Origin: Oceanospirillales bacterium
GTDB lineage: Bacteria; Pseudomonadota; Gammaproteobacteria; Xanthomonadales; SZUA-36
Length of the DNA stretch: 17,878 nucleotides
Direction: 5' to 3'
Assembly: GCA_003232965.1 (NCBI GenBank)
Contig: QIKG01000043.1
Span: 1 to 17,878, forward strand
Shown: in pieces, positions 1-6,763 of the stretch
Numbering within the stretch: the stretch's first letter is position 1
Layout of the letters: each line of letters begins with the position of its first letter
Translations under genes and position numbers: made by a program
The notes under the pieces: generated by a model
Database searches by the model: none
Told to the model about the DNA's origin: nothing
Seen by the model: the letters and a program-made list of their open reading frames with translations, nothing else

Positions 1-1364
1 TTTTTACGATTATTCCAGCGCCGTGGTTTACTACCTGGTTTAGCCGTATTGTTGTTTTGACCGGCTGAACGCTTCTTCGACCCTGGCCGTTGCTTACGGG
101 GTTTATGTGAGGAAGGCTTGTGCCCACGGGCGTTTTCACCGGAACGCTGACCATCACGGTGGCCGCCTTTGGCTTTCTTCGGGCTTTTGGGTTTGCTTAT
201 CCGGCGCCCTAATTGTGTCTCGGGAACCGAATGTACCGGCTCAAAACCATCCACCAGCCGCCGTTCCAATAACTCATTTATCACATGTTCGATATCAGAA
301 AGCTGCTTGGTTTCATCGGCACTTACTAGAGAAATAGCCAAGCCCCGTGACCCAGCTCTACCGGTTCTACCAATCCGATGGACATAATCTTCCGGAACAT
401 TCGGTAAATCAAAGTTAATTACACAGGGGAGTTGGTCAATATCCAGGCCGCGAGCGGCGATATCGGTTGCTACCATGACTTGAATTTTGCCGTCTTTAAA
501 ATCCCGTAAAGCACGAGTCCTCGCTGCCTGACTTTTATTCCCATGGATTGCGACCGCACTGATGCCCCGGGCATCCAGATATTTAGTTAGGCGATTGGCA
601 CCGTGCTTGGTACGACTGAACACCAACACTTGATGCCAGGCATTATCCTTAATCAGCTCGGTCAACAAAGCCGACTTCTGGCTTTTATCCACCGGATGTA
701 TCCAGTGTTTAATCGCTTTTACTGTAGTATTTCTTGGGGATACTGAAATTTCGACCGGATTTCTAACTAACCCTTTGGCAAGCTTGCGAATTTCATCAGA
801 AAAAGTAGCTGAAAACATCAAGGTCTGGCGGTCCTTGGGTAGCAAGGCAATAATTTTTTTAATGTCGTGGATAAAACCCATATCCAGCATCCGGTCGGCT
901 TCATCCAGAATCAGAACTTCCAATTGCTTGAATCTCATTGCATTCTGATTGTATAAGTCCAACAACCGGCCCGGCGTTGCGACCAGTACATCAACGCCTT
1001 TGCGCAGCTTCATCATCTGCGGATTAATTTTAACCCCGCCAAAAACTACTGCAGAACGTAAAGGCAGGTACTTACCGTACACCCGCACACTTTCTTGTAC
1101 CTGGGCTGCCAGTTCGCGTGTTGGGGTTAAAATCAAAGCGCGCACCTGATTACCCTGCGCATGTTGACCTTTCGACAGGCGATCAAGTATCGGCAAGGTA
1201 AAACCAGCGGTTTTACCGGTACCAGTTTGTGCCGCCGCCATTACATCCTGACCTTCCAAAACCGCTGGAATTGCCTGCGCCTGAATGTCTGTTGGGGTGT
1301 CATAGCCTTCATCGGCTATAGCTTTGAGTATGGGCTCGGCTAAGCCCAGGTCGGTAAAATGCAT
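1..1364 (-). CDS. rhlE: DEAD-box ATP-dependent RNA helicase, RhlE type (3' end beyond window)
   Basis: This gene encodes a cytoplasmic ATP-dependent RNA helicase of the kind used in ribosome assembly and RNA turnover. My reverse-strand translation gives 454 residues with no stop before the left edge. The order of motifs is complete: Q-motif region at about 22-30, motif I AQTGTGKT at 45-52, PTRELA at 81-86, TPGR at 130-133, DEAD at 154-157, SAT (in MFSATFS) near 185, ATDIAARGLD near 300 and HRIGRTGR near 329-336. From about residue 370 the protein becomes a basic, low-complexity tail rich in K, R, S, G and P, as is usual for RhlE and thought to bind RNA; this tail is cut by the window edge. 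The ATG at 1364 has a purine-rich AAGAAAGAG upstream. It stands alone, divergent from the ATPase gene at 1616. The RhlE subgroup is my best fit; another DEAD-box paralogue such as SrmB or DbpA is less likely. Confidence 0.93.
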   Translation of the reverse strand, partial: MHFTDLGLAEPILKAIADEGYDTPTDIQAQAIPAVLEGQDVMAAAQTGTGKTAGFTLPILDRLSKGQHAQGNQVRALILTPTRELAAQVQESVRVYGKYLPLRSAVVFGGVKINPQMMKLRKGVDVLVATPGRLLDLYNQNAMRFKQLEVLILDEADRMLDMGFIHDIKKIIALLPKDRQTLMFSATFSDEIRKLAKGLVRNPVEISVSPRNTTVKAIKHWIHPVDKSQKSALLTELIKDNAWHQVLVFSRTKHGANRLTKYLDARGISAVAIHGNKSQAARTRALRDFKDGKIQVMVATDIAARGLDIDQLPCVINFDLPNVPEDYVHRIGRTGRAGSRGLAISLVSADETKQLSDIEHVINELLERRLVDGFEPVHSVPETQLGRRISKPKSPKKAKGGHRDGQRSGENARGHKPSSHKPRKQRPGSKKRSAGQNNNTAKPGSKPRRWNNRK

Positions 1365-1562
1365 GAGTTATTCTCTTTCTTGAGTGCTACGGGCCTGTAA
1401 AAGGCCTTTTGAGGGCGTGAAGCATACAGTATCTTGTTGTTTTTAGCTAGATATATTGAATTTAAGCTGTCCCTCTATTTTTTTGCCTCCCTGTTCTTTT
1501 AAATTTTCCCGATAGGCTCCTAATAAAGCTCCTTCAATATGGATAAAAAAGCAATAATACTG

Positions 1563-1571
1563 TGATAGAAT
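1563..1571 (+). promoter_or_regulatory. Candidate extended -10 promoter for the ATPase gene
   Basis: The bases TGA-TAGAAT match an extended -10 element (TGn followed by a hexamer with five of six consensus bases). I find no convincing -35 hexamer, which extended -10 promoters can lack. The predicted start point would fall near 1578, inside the dyad at 1571-1596 and about 40 bases before the ATG at 1616. Confidence 0.4.
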
Positions 1572-1596
1572 AGCAAATTATATATATATATTGCTA
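1571..1596. promoter_or_regulatory. Inverted repeat TAGCAA-N14-TTGCTA, possible operator
   Basis: Perfect 6-base arms (1571-1576 and 1591-1596) flank an alternating A/T core that is itself nearly self-complementary. It overlaps the last base of the candidate -10 and the predicted transcription start of the downstream ATPase gene, which is where a repressor site would lie. It could equally act as an RNA hairpin in the leader, or be chance in AT-rich DNA. Confidence 0.4.
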
Positions 1597-1615
1597 CCTG
1601 AATGGTAAATTTAAT

Positions 1616-2740
1616 ATGATTAAAAGAGCCCTTATTAATCAAATCACCAAGAAATTAACGGATAAAAAAGTGATTGTATTACTAGGGCCCAGGCAAGTGG
1701 GAAAAACAACGCTGTTAAAAAATCACTTTGTCAATGATGAAACATTACTACTCAATGGAGATGATGCTGATGTGAGGTTGCAATTGTCTAATCCTTCAAG
1801 CACCTACCTCAAACAAATCATAGGGAAAAAGAAAAGGCTCATTGTTGATGAAGCCCAGCGTATCGAAAACATTGGACTGACCTTAAAAATCTTACATGAT
1901 GAATTGCCCCAGGTAAAAGTTATAGCCACAGGGTCATCCGCCTTTGAATTGTCCAACAAAATCAACGAACCGCTGACAGGAAGGAAGTGGGAATTTAAAA
2001 TGTGGCCAATATCGATGCAAGAAATGATAGACCATCGTTCCCTGCTAGAAGAATCCCGATTATTAGAACACCGCTTGATTTATGGCTGGTACCCCGATGT
2101 CATAAATAACCCTAGTGAAGAAATTGATATTTTAAAACAACTATCTGACAGCTATTTGTACAAAGACTTGCTGACATGGGAGGACATAAAGAAACCGCAG
2201 AAATTAGAAACCTTGGTACAAGCACTTGCGTTTCAAATTGGACAACAGGTTTCTTATCATGAACTGGGACAAACTGTTGGTCTCAACAATGAAACAGTTC
2301 TGCGTTATATTGGTTTATTGGAAAAAGCTTTTATTATCTTTAGGCTGCCATCATTCAGCAGAAACTTACGCAATGAATTGAAAAAGAGCCGCAAAATCTA
2401 TTTTTATGATGTAGGCATCCGTAATGCTGTTATCAAAAACTGGAACCCTGTGACACTACGCCAAGACATTGGTGCCTTATGGGAAAACTTCCTGATAGTC
2501 GAACGCTTGAAACATAAGTCCTACCATGGACTTTATAGCAATGACTATTTCTGGCGCAATCAAGCCCAACAGGAAATTGATTTTATCGAAGACTATGCGG
2601 GGGTTATTCATGCTTATGAATTTAAATGGAATCCAAAAAGCAAAGCCAAGTTCAGTAAGTCCTTTACCCGTGCTTATGAGAACCATCAATTGATGACAGT
2701 CAATAAAAGCAACTATTTAGACTTCATTCAAAAGCAATAG
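1616..2740 (+). CDS. AAA family ATPase with DUF4143 / nuclease-like C-terminal domain
   Basis: The 374-residue protein belongs to the prokaryotic AAA_14 plus DUF4143 ATPase group, whose cellular job is not settled. Visible features are Walker A GPRQVGKTT at 24-32, Walker B RLIVDEAQ at 74-81, a sensor-like IATGSS at 103-108, and the family segment LTGRKWEFKMWPIS at about 120-133. The DUF4143 part runs from about 180 to the end, with GALWENFLIVE at 286-296. Near the C-terminus E320-I-D322 followed by Y-E335-F-K337 resembles the core of a PD-(D/E)XK nuclease fold, a relationship reported for this family; catalysis is not shown. There is no good Shine-Dalgarno sequence before the ATG. The gene is visibly AT-richer than its neighbours and stands alone, which suggests horizontal acquisition (inference). 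No toxin, antitoxin or transposase accompanies it. Confidence 0.9.
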   Translation: MIKRALINQITKKLTDKKVIVLLGPRQVGKTTLLKNHFVNDETLLLNGDDADVRLQLSNPSSTYLKQIIGKKKRLIVDEAQRIENIGLTLKILHDELPQVKVIATGSSAFELSNKINEPLTGRKWEFKMWPISMQEMIDHRSLLEESRLLEHRLIYGWYPDVINNPSEEIDILKQLSDSYLYKDLLTWEDIKKPQKLETLVQALAFQIGQQVSYHELGQTVGLNNETVLRYIGLLEKAFIIFRLPSFSRNLRNELKKSRKIYFYDVGIRNAVIKNWNPVTLRQDIGALWENFLIVERLKHKSYHGLYSNDYFWRNQAQQEIDFIEDYAGVIHAYEFKWNPKSKAKFSKSFTRAYENHQLMTVNKSNYLDFIQKQ

Positions 2741-2976
2741 ACCATGACATGTAATTTCAATGAGGTCAGAATCAACTGGGTTACATCAACGGCAATCCCA
2801 CATTACATTCTAAGCCCCAAACATTGCAGCTATAGTCTGCGCCAGTAGCGGTTTATTGAGGTTTGAATCTAATGTTAAAGAGAAATGCGAATATACCGGA
2901 AAAAATTAGCATAACCCCGAATATTGATATGAAGTCATTTTCTTTATGCTTAAAAACAGCAACTTCATCTCCCGGA
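2741..2976. other. Intergenic region with a stray reading frame, no confident gene
   Basis: These 236 bases separate the end of the ATPase gene from the convergent end of the exported-protein gene. I see no hairpin followed by a T-run that would serve either gene as terminator. On the minus strand an open frame with a membrane-spanning segment runs to a TAA at 2853-2855, without any ATG, GTG or TTG near its beginning; see the finding on 2853-2984. Confidence 0.5.
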
Positions 2977-3732
2977 TCAACCTTCTGGGTGACTTACATC
3001 CTTCGCCGTTAAATATCGGTAATCGGAATAACGCTCAGAGGAGTACTCTTCAATTGATTTCATAAAACCTATTTTCCCACTGATCTCGCTGACAATGCTC
3101 AACGGCAGAATATGCTCTTCAATTTGAATAAACTCGAACAGTAAAGAAAAGTTTTTCAGGGAAACAGAAAAAGCAGGGGTTAATTTACCGGTGTTGTTGA
3201 TTTTCATCTGGCTAACATAACTATTATTGGCATCAATAATGATCTCGCCCGCCAAATGCTCTGAGCTTTCATCACCCATATCTTCAATCAATGGCGTAAA
3301 TGACAACACAACCTGATGATCCTCTTGTTGGATGATTTTCAGGCTATCCAGATTAATCATAGAAATCAGCAAATCTTTTGAACCACCATTTGCATCTGCT
3401 TTTTCCTTGTTCGCTGTTCTTTCCGCTTCCCGCTTGGTCATTTGCTTCTGGTAAGCGACCAGGCGTTTTTCATCCGGTGTTTTCTTATTTTCTTTCAACA
3501 GGTTCCAAAGGGATGCCTTCGAATTGCCGGGATTAAAAACCTCTACACTGGTCTTGGTGGTTGCACCGTTGCGTTGTATGCGTTCAACCGAAAAAGCCCA
3601 CTGGTCCCTGTCTATTTCTTCAAAGCGGGAAAGGCTGTCGATAACAGTCTGTTTGTAGCCATCCAGTGAACTGGCGCTGGAGATCGCCGGCAACATAAGC
3701 GCGATAATAAAAAGACCAAGGGATTTTTTCAT
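2977..3732 (-). CDS. Exported protein of unknown function, sppA partner
   Basis: I do not recognise a family for this 251-residue protein. It starts with a clear Sec signal peptide (MKKSLGLFIIALMLPAIS, cleavage likely after the alanine/serine run near residue 20), with no lipobox cysteine, so a soluble periplasmic location is expected. The mature part is mixed alpha/beta with a lysine- and glutamate-rich stretch at about 85-115; the alternating hydrophobic pattern later on (for example VVLSFTPLIED and GEIIIDANNSYVSQMKI) is compatible with a curved sheet of the LolA/RseB sort, but that is only a guess. The ATG follows the sppA stop by 3 nt and a GAGGT lies about 10 bases upstream, inside the end of sppA, so the two are almost certainly co-transcribed. 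A +1 shift at its stop would add a membrane segment. Confidence 0.75.
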   Translation of the reverse strand: MKKSLGLFIIALMLPAISSASSLDGYKQTVIDSLSRFEEIDRDQWAFSVERIQRNGATTKTSVEVFNPGNSKASLWNLLKENKKTPDEKRLVAYQKQMTKREAERTANKEKADANGGSKDLLISMINLDSLKIIQQEDHQVVLSFTPLIEDMGDESSEHLAGEIIIDANNSYVSQMKINNTGKLTPAFSVSLKNFSLLFEFIQIEEHILPLSIVSEISGKIGFMKSIEEYSSERYSDYRYLTAKDVSHPEG

Positions 3733-3735
3733 GGA

Positions 3736-5598
3736 TTATTCAACCTCACACATAAAGCAACGGGCGTAGGTTGCGAAACCGGGTTCGGAATTTGCTAAAA
3801 AATCAAGTCTTGCAAAAAAGTCGCGTACCAATGGGCGCTGTAGAAAATCCGAACTTATAAATAGATCGCCGGGTAAATAGGCGATTGCGCTGGTGGTCAT
3901 GCCGAGCAGGAATTCTTCAAAGGTACTCAGCTTAGGTTCCTGATATTCAATCTCAAGGCCAGCACCCTCATCCACTAGTAAAGCTGCAGCACCAATAGCT
4001 GTGCGTAAGCCTCCTAATTGATCGATCAACCCGCGCGCCAGGGCTTGCTCGCCAGTCCAGACTCTGCCTTGGGCTACTTCGTTGACTTGCTCAATAGTCA
4101 TATTTCTTGCGCTAGCAACCCGCTGTAAAAAATCATCATAGCCGCGCTCGGTAGCGCGTTGGAATATTTCAGCGACTTTTGGATTTAGTTCACGATCAAG
4201 CCGTAGTCCACCAGCCAGAGATGTAGTACCGAAGCCATCGGTATAGATGCCCATGCGCGCCAATGTATCGGGGAAAGTAGGAATCATTCCAAAAATTCCG
4301 ATCGAGCCGGTAATCGTTGCTGGATCGGCAATGATCTTATCGGCCGTAGTTGCTATCCAGTAACCGCCTGAGGCGGCCACATCACCCATAGAAATAACCA
4401 CCGGCTTACCACGGTCACGGACCACCTGTATTTCCCGTCGAATAATTTCTGATGCATAGGCACTGCCGCCCGGGGAATTTACCCTGATGACCAATGCGTC
4501 CAGATCTTTATCTGCAGCGACCTTGCGAATTTGTCGCGCCATCACTTCAGAAGAAATAAGACCGGCAGGCCTCTTTCCACCAACAATCTCACCCTCAGCA
4601 ACAATAACTGCCACCCGGGTAATATCACTGGCTGGTTTGGGTATGTTGCTTAACTTATCCGCCGCCAAGTAATCTTTAAAACTGACTTGCCGGAAACTGT
4701 CACCGCTGCCCTTTTTGCCGCGCGAGATCATTTCCGCGCGAAACTCCGGACGGGAAAGCAAACGATCTACCAGCTTCATATCTACTGCAGCTTGTGCCAT
4801 ATCACCATTTGCAGCTTGTAATATTTGTGCAAAGTTATTGATATCAGCCTCAATCTTCTCAGCGCTAATATCACGCACCACCGAGATACCGTCCAAGTAT
4901 TGTTCCCACAAAGAGTTCAGCCAATAGCGTCCAGCTTCTTTGGCTTCTGGGGACATATCATTACGAATATACGGTTCCATTGCCGATTTATAAGTACCAA
5001 CCCGGAACAGATTGATCTGCACAGACAGCTTATCCAGCGCTTCCTTATAGAAATTTCGATAACTGGCGTAGCCATCAATCAATACAGAGCCGGTAGGACT
5101 CAACCAAACCTCATCAGCTTGGGCAGCAAAATAATATTGATGCTGGGATAAATTCTCCGCATAGGTAATCACGGGTTTGCCACTGGTCTTAAATTGAGTA
5201 ATGGCATTCTCTAATTCATGTAAGGATGCCAGACCAATACCGCGCATGCCGTCTGGAATTAATAACAAACTATTGATGCGGTAGTCTCCTGCCGCCCTAT
5301 TTATTGCATCCACGAGGTCTCGAAGCCGGGTTTCCGTGTCTTCCCGCTCCATCGCTTCATCAATCAACCGCTGTGCGGGTTGACCGGAGAAAGCTTCCAC
5401 CACAACCCCTTTAGGGTTAATCACCAGGGTGCTATCGCTGGCGACTTTAAAGCCTTCGGCACCAGAGAATATACTTATCATTATGATAAAGAAGATTAAG
5501 AAAAACACCAGGTTTAGGATGATCTTCCTGAACATATCCAAACTCCGCCAAAAGCCTCTCCAGGCACGCCCTAAAAATGAAGTTTCACCCGTTGACAT
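3736..5598 (-). CDS. sppA: Signal peptide peptidase SppA, long form (67K type)
   Basis: SppA is an inner-membrane serine protease of family S49 that degrades cleaved signal peptides and other membrane-embedded fragments on the periplasmic side. The 620-residue length and two tandem S49 domains match the E. coli-type long form. An N-terminal membrane anchor spans about residues 25-45. The Ser/Lys dyad is visible: the general base K204 in VGTYKSAMEPY and the nucleophile S379 in VNSPGGSAYASE, corresponding to K209 and S409 of the E. coli enzyme. I chose the ATG at 5598 because GGAGAG sits 4 bases upstream; a longer frame to a TTG at 5616 would put that ribosome site inside the coding region. The gene is divergent from pspA and is followed at 3 nt by an exported protein gene, which suggests envelope quality control (inference). 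Confidence 0.96.
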   Translation of the reverse strand: MSTGETSFLGRAWRGFWRSLDMFRKIILNLVFFLIFFIIMISIFSGAEGFKVASDSTLVINPKGVVVEAFSGQPAQRLIDEAMEREDTETRLRDLVDAINRAAGDYRINSLLLIPDGMRGIGLASLHELENAITQFKTSGKPVITYAENLSQHQYYFAAQADEVWLSPTGSVLIDGYASYRNFYKEALDKLSVQINLFRVGTYKSAMEPYIRNDMSPEAKEAGRYWLNSLWEQYLDGISVVRDISAEKIEADINNFAQILQAANGDMAQAAVDMKLVDRLLSRPEFRAEMISRGKKGSGDSFRQVSFKDYLAADKLSNIPKPASDITRVAVIVAEGEIVGGKRPAGLISSEVMARQIRKVAADKDLDALVIRVNSPGGSAYASEIIRREIQVVRDRGKPVVISMGDVAASGGYWIATTADKIIADPATITGSIGIFGMIPTFPDTLARMGIYTDGFGTTSLAGGLRLDRELNPKVAEIFQRATERGYDDFLQRVASARNMTIEQVNEVAQGRVWTGEQALARGLIDQLGGLRTAIGAAALLVDEGAGLEIEYQEPKLSTFEEFLLGMTTSAIAYLPGDLFISSDFLQRPLVRDFFARLDFLANSEPGFATYARCFMCEVE

Positions 5599-5657
5599 TT
5601 TTCTCTCCGCAATCAAAAAAATAATTGACTCATTCTAAGTAACTCTAGCGGTTTCGA

Positions 5658-5719
5658 CAATACGCCATTTGTCATGGCCTTATCTCTAGAACATTAGAAA
5701 CTCGTCAAATTCGCCATTT
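5658..5719. repeat. Direct repeat pair in the sppA-pspA divergent region
   Basis: CGCCATTT occurs at 5663-5670 and again at 5712-5719, 49 bases apart. The similarity reaches further left: CGACAATA precedes the first copy and CGTCAAATT the second. Two copies in a 150-190 base divergent promoter region suggest binding sites for a regulator, but this is inference from position alone. Confidence 0.4.
5679..5708 (-). promoter_or_regulatory. Candidate sigma-70 promoter of sppA
   Basis: On the minus strand TTGACG (5708-5703) and GATAAG (5684-5679) are 18 bases apart, matching five and four of six consensus positions. Transcription would start near 5672, giving a leader of about 75 bases. The -35 element overlaps one copy of the direct repeat described at 5658-5719. 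Confidence 0.4.
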
Positions 5720-5788
5720 CTGCTTACTTGCAAATAAACTAAGAAAATGCATAAAGGTATATGAATCAATTCAAACCGGAGATACAAA

Positions 5789-6481
5789 ATGAGTGCATTT
5801 TCAAGATTACGCTATATTATTACCGCCAATGTTAACTCCTTGCTGGAAAAAGCCGAAGATCCGCAAAAATTACTAAAAGCATTAATTCGGGAAATGGAAG
5901 ATGCGCGTCTCGAAGCCCGTCAGGCACTGGCTGAAATGCTGGCAGAAGTTAAGGTGCTAGAAACCGCACAAAGCCGACTTGATGTAAGCATCAAATCACA
6001 CCAGGATGAAGCGGAAAAGCAGGTGTTGGCAGAAAATGAAACCGCCGCCCGCAAAGCGTTGGCTGAAAAGTCGATACAACAAAAACAGCGGCAGGAACAG
6101 CAACGCCAGCTAGATAGCTTGCGTGAACGAATCAGCAGCATAGAAACAGATATCAACACCTTGCAAGAGCGTTACCAGTCGGCACTGGAATTGCGCAAGC
6201 GCTGGAATAGCAAAAGTCACCCAGCTAAGCTGGATAGCAAAACTGCATCACTAACCCGCGGCCAGCAGCGCATGCGCAACACCCTCAACCGTTTTGAGCA
6301 ACTGCAGCAGCAGGTCGATAACCTTGAGGCTCGGGTACAAGCGGAAGATGAAGCTCAGCGATATTTTGAAACCGCGCATCCCAGCCGGCATACCAATGCT
6401 GATAATTTAGCCGTTGAAGCCGAGCTTGAAGCGCTGAATAATCGCTTGCACCCAACAGTATCTGAGGCTAAAAGCGCCTGA
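5789..6481 (+). CDS. pspA: Phage shock protein A, PspA/IM30 family
   Basis: PspA is a peripheral inner-membrane protein that polymerises on stressed membranes and limits proton leakage. The 230-residue length is usual for the family. The N-terminus (MSAFSRLRYIITANVNSLLEKAEDP) has the expected amphipathic helix and family signature, followed by long coiled coil from about 25 to 185 rich in E, Q, R and A, and a more variable tail. The ATG has GGAG 8 bases upstream. Its stop overlaps the pspC start (TGATG), so translation is coupled. No pspB follows and no pspF activator gene is present; instead sppA is divergent. I could not find a convincing sigma-54 -24/-12 pair upstream, so control may differ from that of the E. 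coli operon. Family assignment is secure; the regulation is open. Confidence 0.95.
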   Translation: MSAFSRLRYIITANVNSLLEKAEDPQKLLKALIREMEDARLEARQALAEMLAEVKVLETAQSRLDVSIKSHQDEAEKQVLAENETAARKALAEKSIQQKQRQEQQRQLDSLRERISSIETDINTLQERYQSALELRKRWNSKSHPAKLDSKTASLTRGQQRMRNTLNRFEQLQQQVDNLEARVQAEDEAQRYFETAHPSRHTNADNLAVEAELEALNNRLHPTVSEAKSA

Positions 6482-6759
6482 TGAGTTTAAATAATCTCTA
6501 TCGCCTACCCGATGAGGGTTATGTGGCCGGCGTTTGCGCCGGCCTTGCGCGGCGATTTGACTGGAATGTGTGGGCATTGCGCGCGGTGGGTTTGCTGATG
6601 TTGTATTTCTTCGCAAAATTTGCGGCGATAAGCTATATTCTCGCAAGTATTTTTTTTAAGAAGCGCTATAAATCAGATGCAACAATGCGGCCAGAGGAGT
6701 CTGCGCTGGGGAATTTACAGGAAGAATTCAATCAACTGCGCGAGCGTTTACAGCGCTAA
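6481..6759 (+). CDS. pspC: PspC-domain envelope stress protein
   Basis: This 92-residue protein carries a PspC domain: NNLYRLPDEGYVAGVCAGLA at about 4-23 is the family's N-terminal signature, followed by a hydrophobic segment at about 33-59 that spans the inner membrane. The C-terminus (about 68-92) is charged and probably helical (EEFNQLRERLQR). PspC senses envelope disturbance and partners PspA and PspB in enterobacteria; here only PspA is adjacent. Its ATG overlaps the pspA stop by one base. The gene ends 4 bases before the convergent end of the MATE gene, with no room for a separate terminator. Confidence 0.93.
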   Translation: MSLNNLYRLPDEGYVAGVCAGLARRFDWNVWALRAVGLLMLYFFAKFAAISYILASIFFKKRYKSDATMRPEESALGNLQEEFNQLRERLQR

Positions 6760-6763
6760 ACCC

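Noticed and set aside
1391..1410. Small hairpin GGCCT-N5-AGGCC followed by TTTT on the plus strand
   Set aside because: The stem has only five pairs, the T-run four bases, and no plus-strand gene ends before it. On the minus strand it lies in the rhlE leader without a T-run.
5599..5616. Longer SppA start at a TTG codon
   Set aside because: It would place the clear GGAGAG ribosome site inside the coding region; the ATG at 5598 is correctly spaced from that site.
5639..5788. Sigma-54 promoter for pspA
   Set aside because: TTGCA at 5728-5732 resembles a -12 element, but the matching -24 GG is absent.
5920..6159. Antisense open frame opposite pspA
   Set aside because: It is a shadow of the biased codon use in the coiled-coil region; it has no ribosome site and an implausible Ser/Cys-rich product. 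Other long antisense frames opposite the MATE, SppA, aminopeptidase and lyase genes were dropped for the same reasons.
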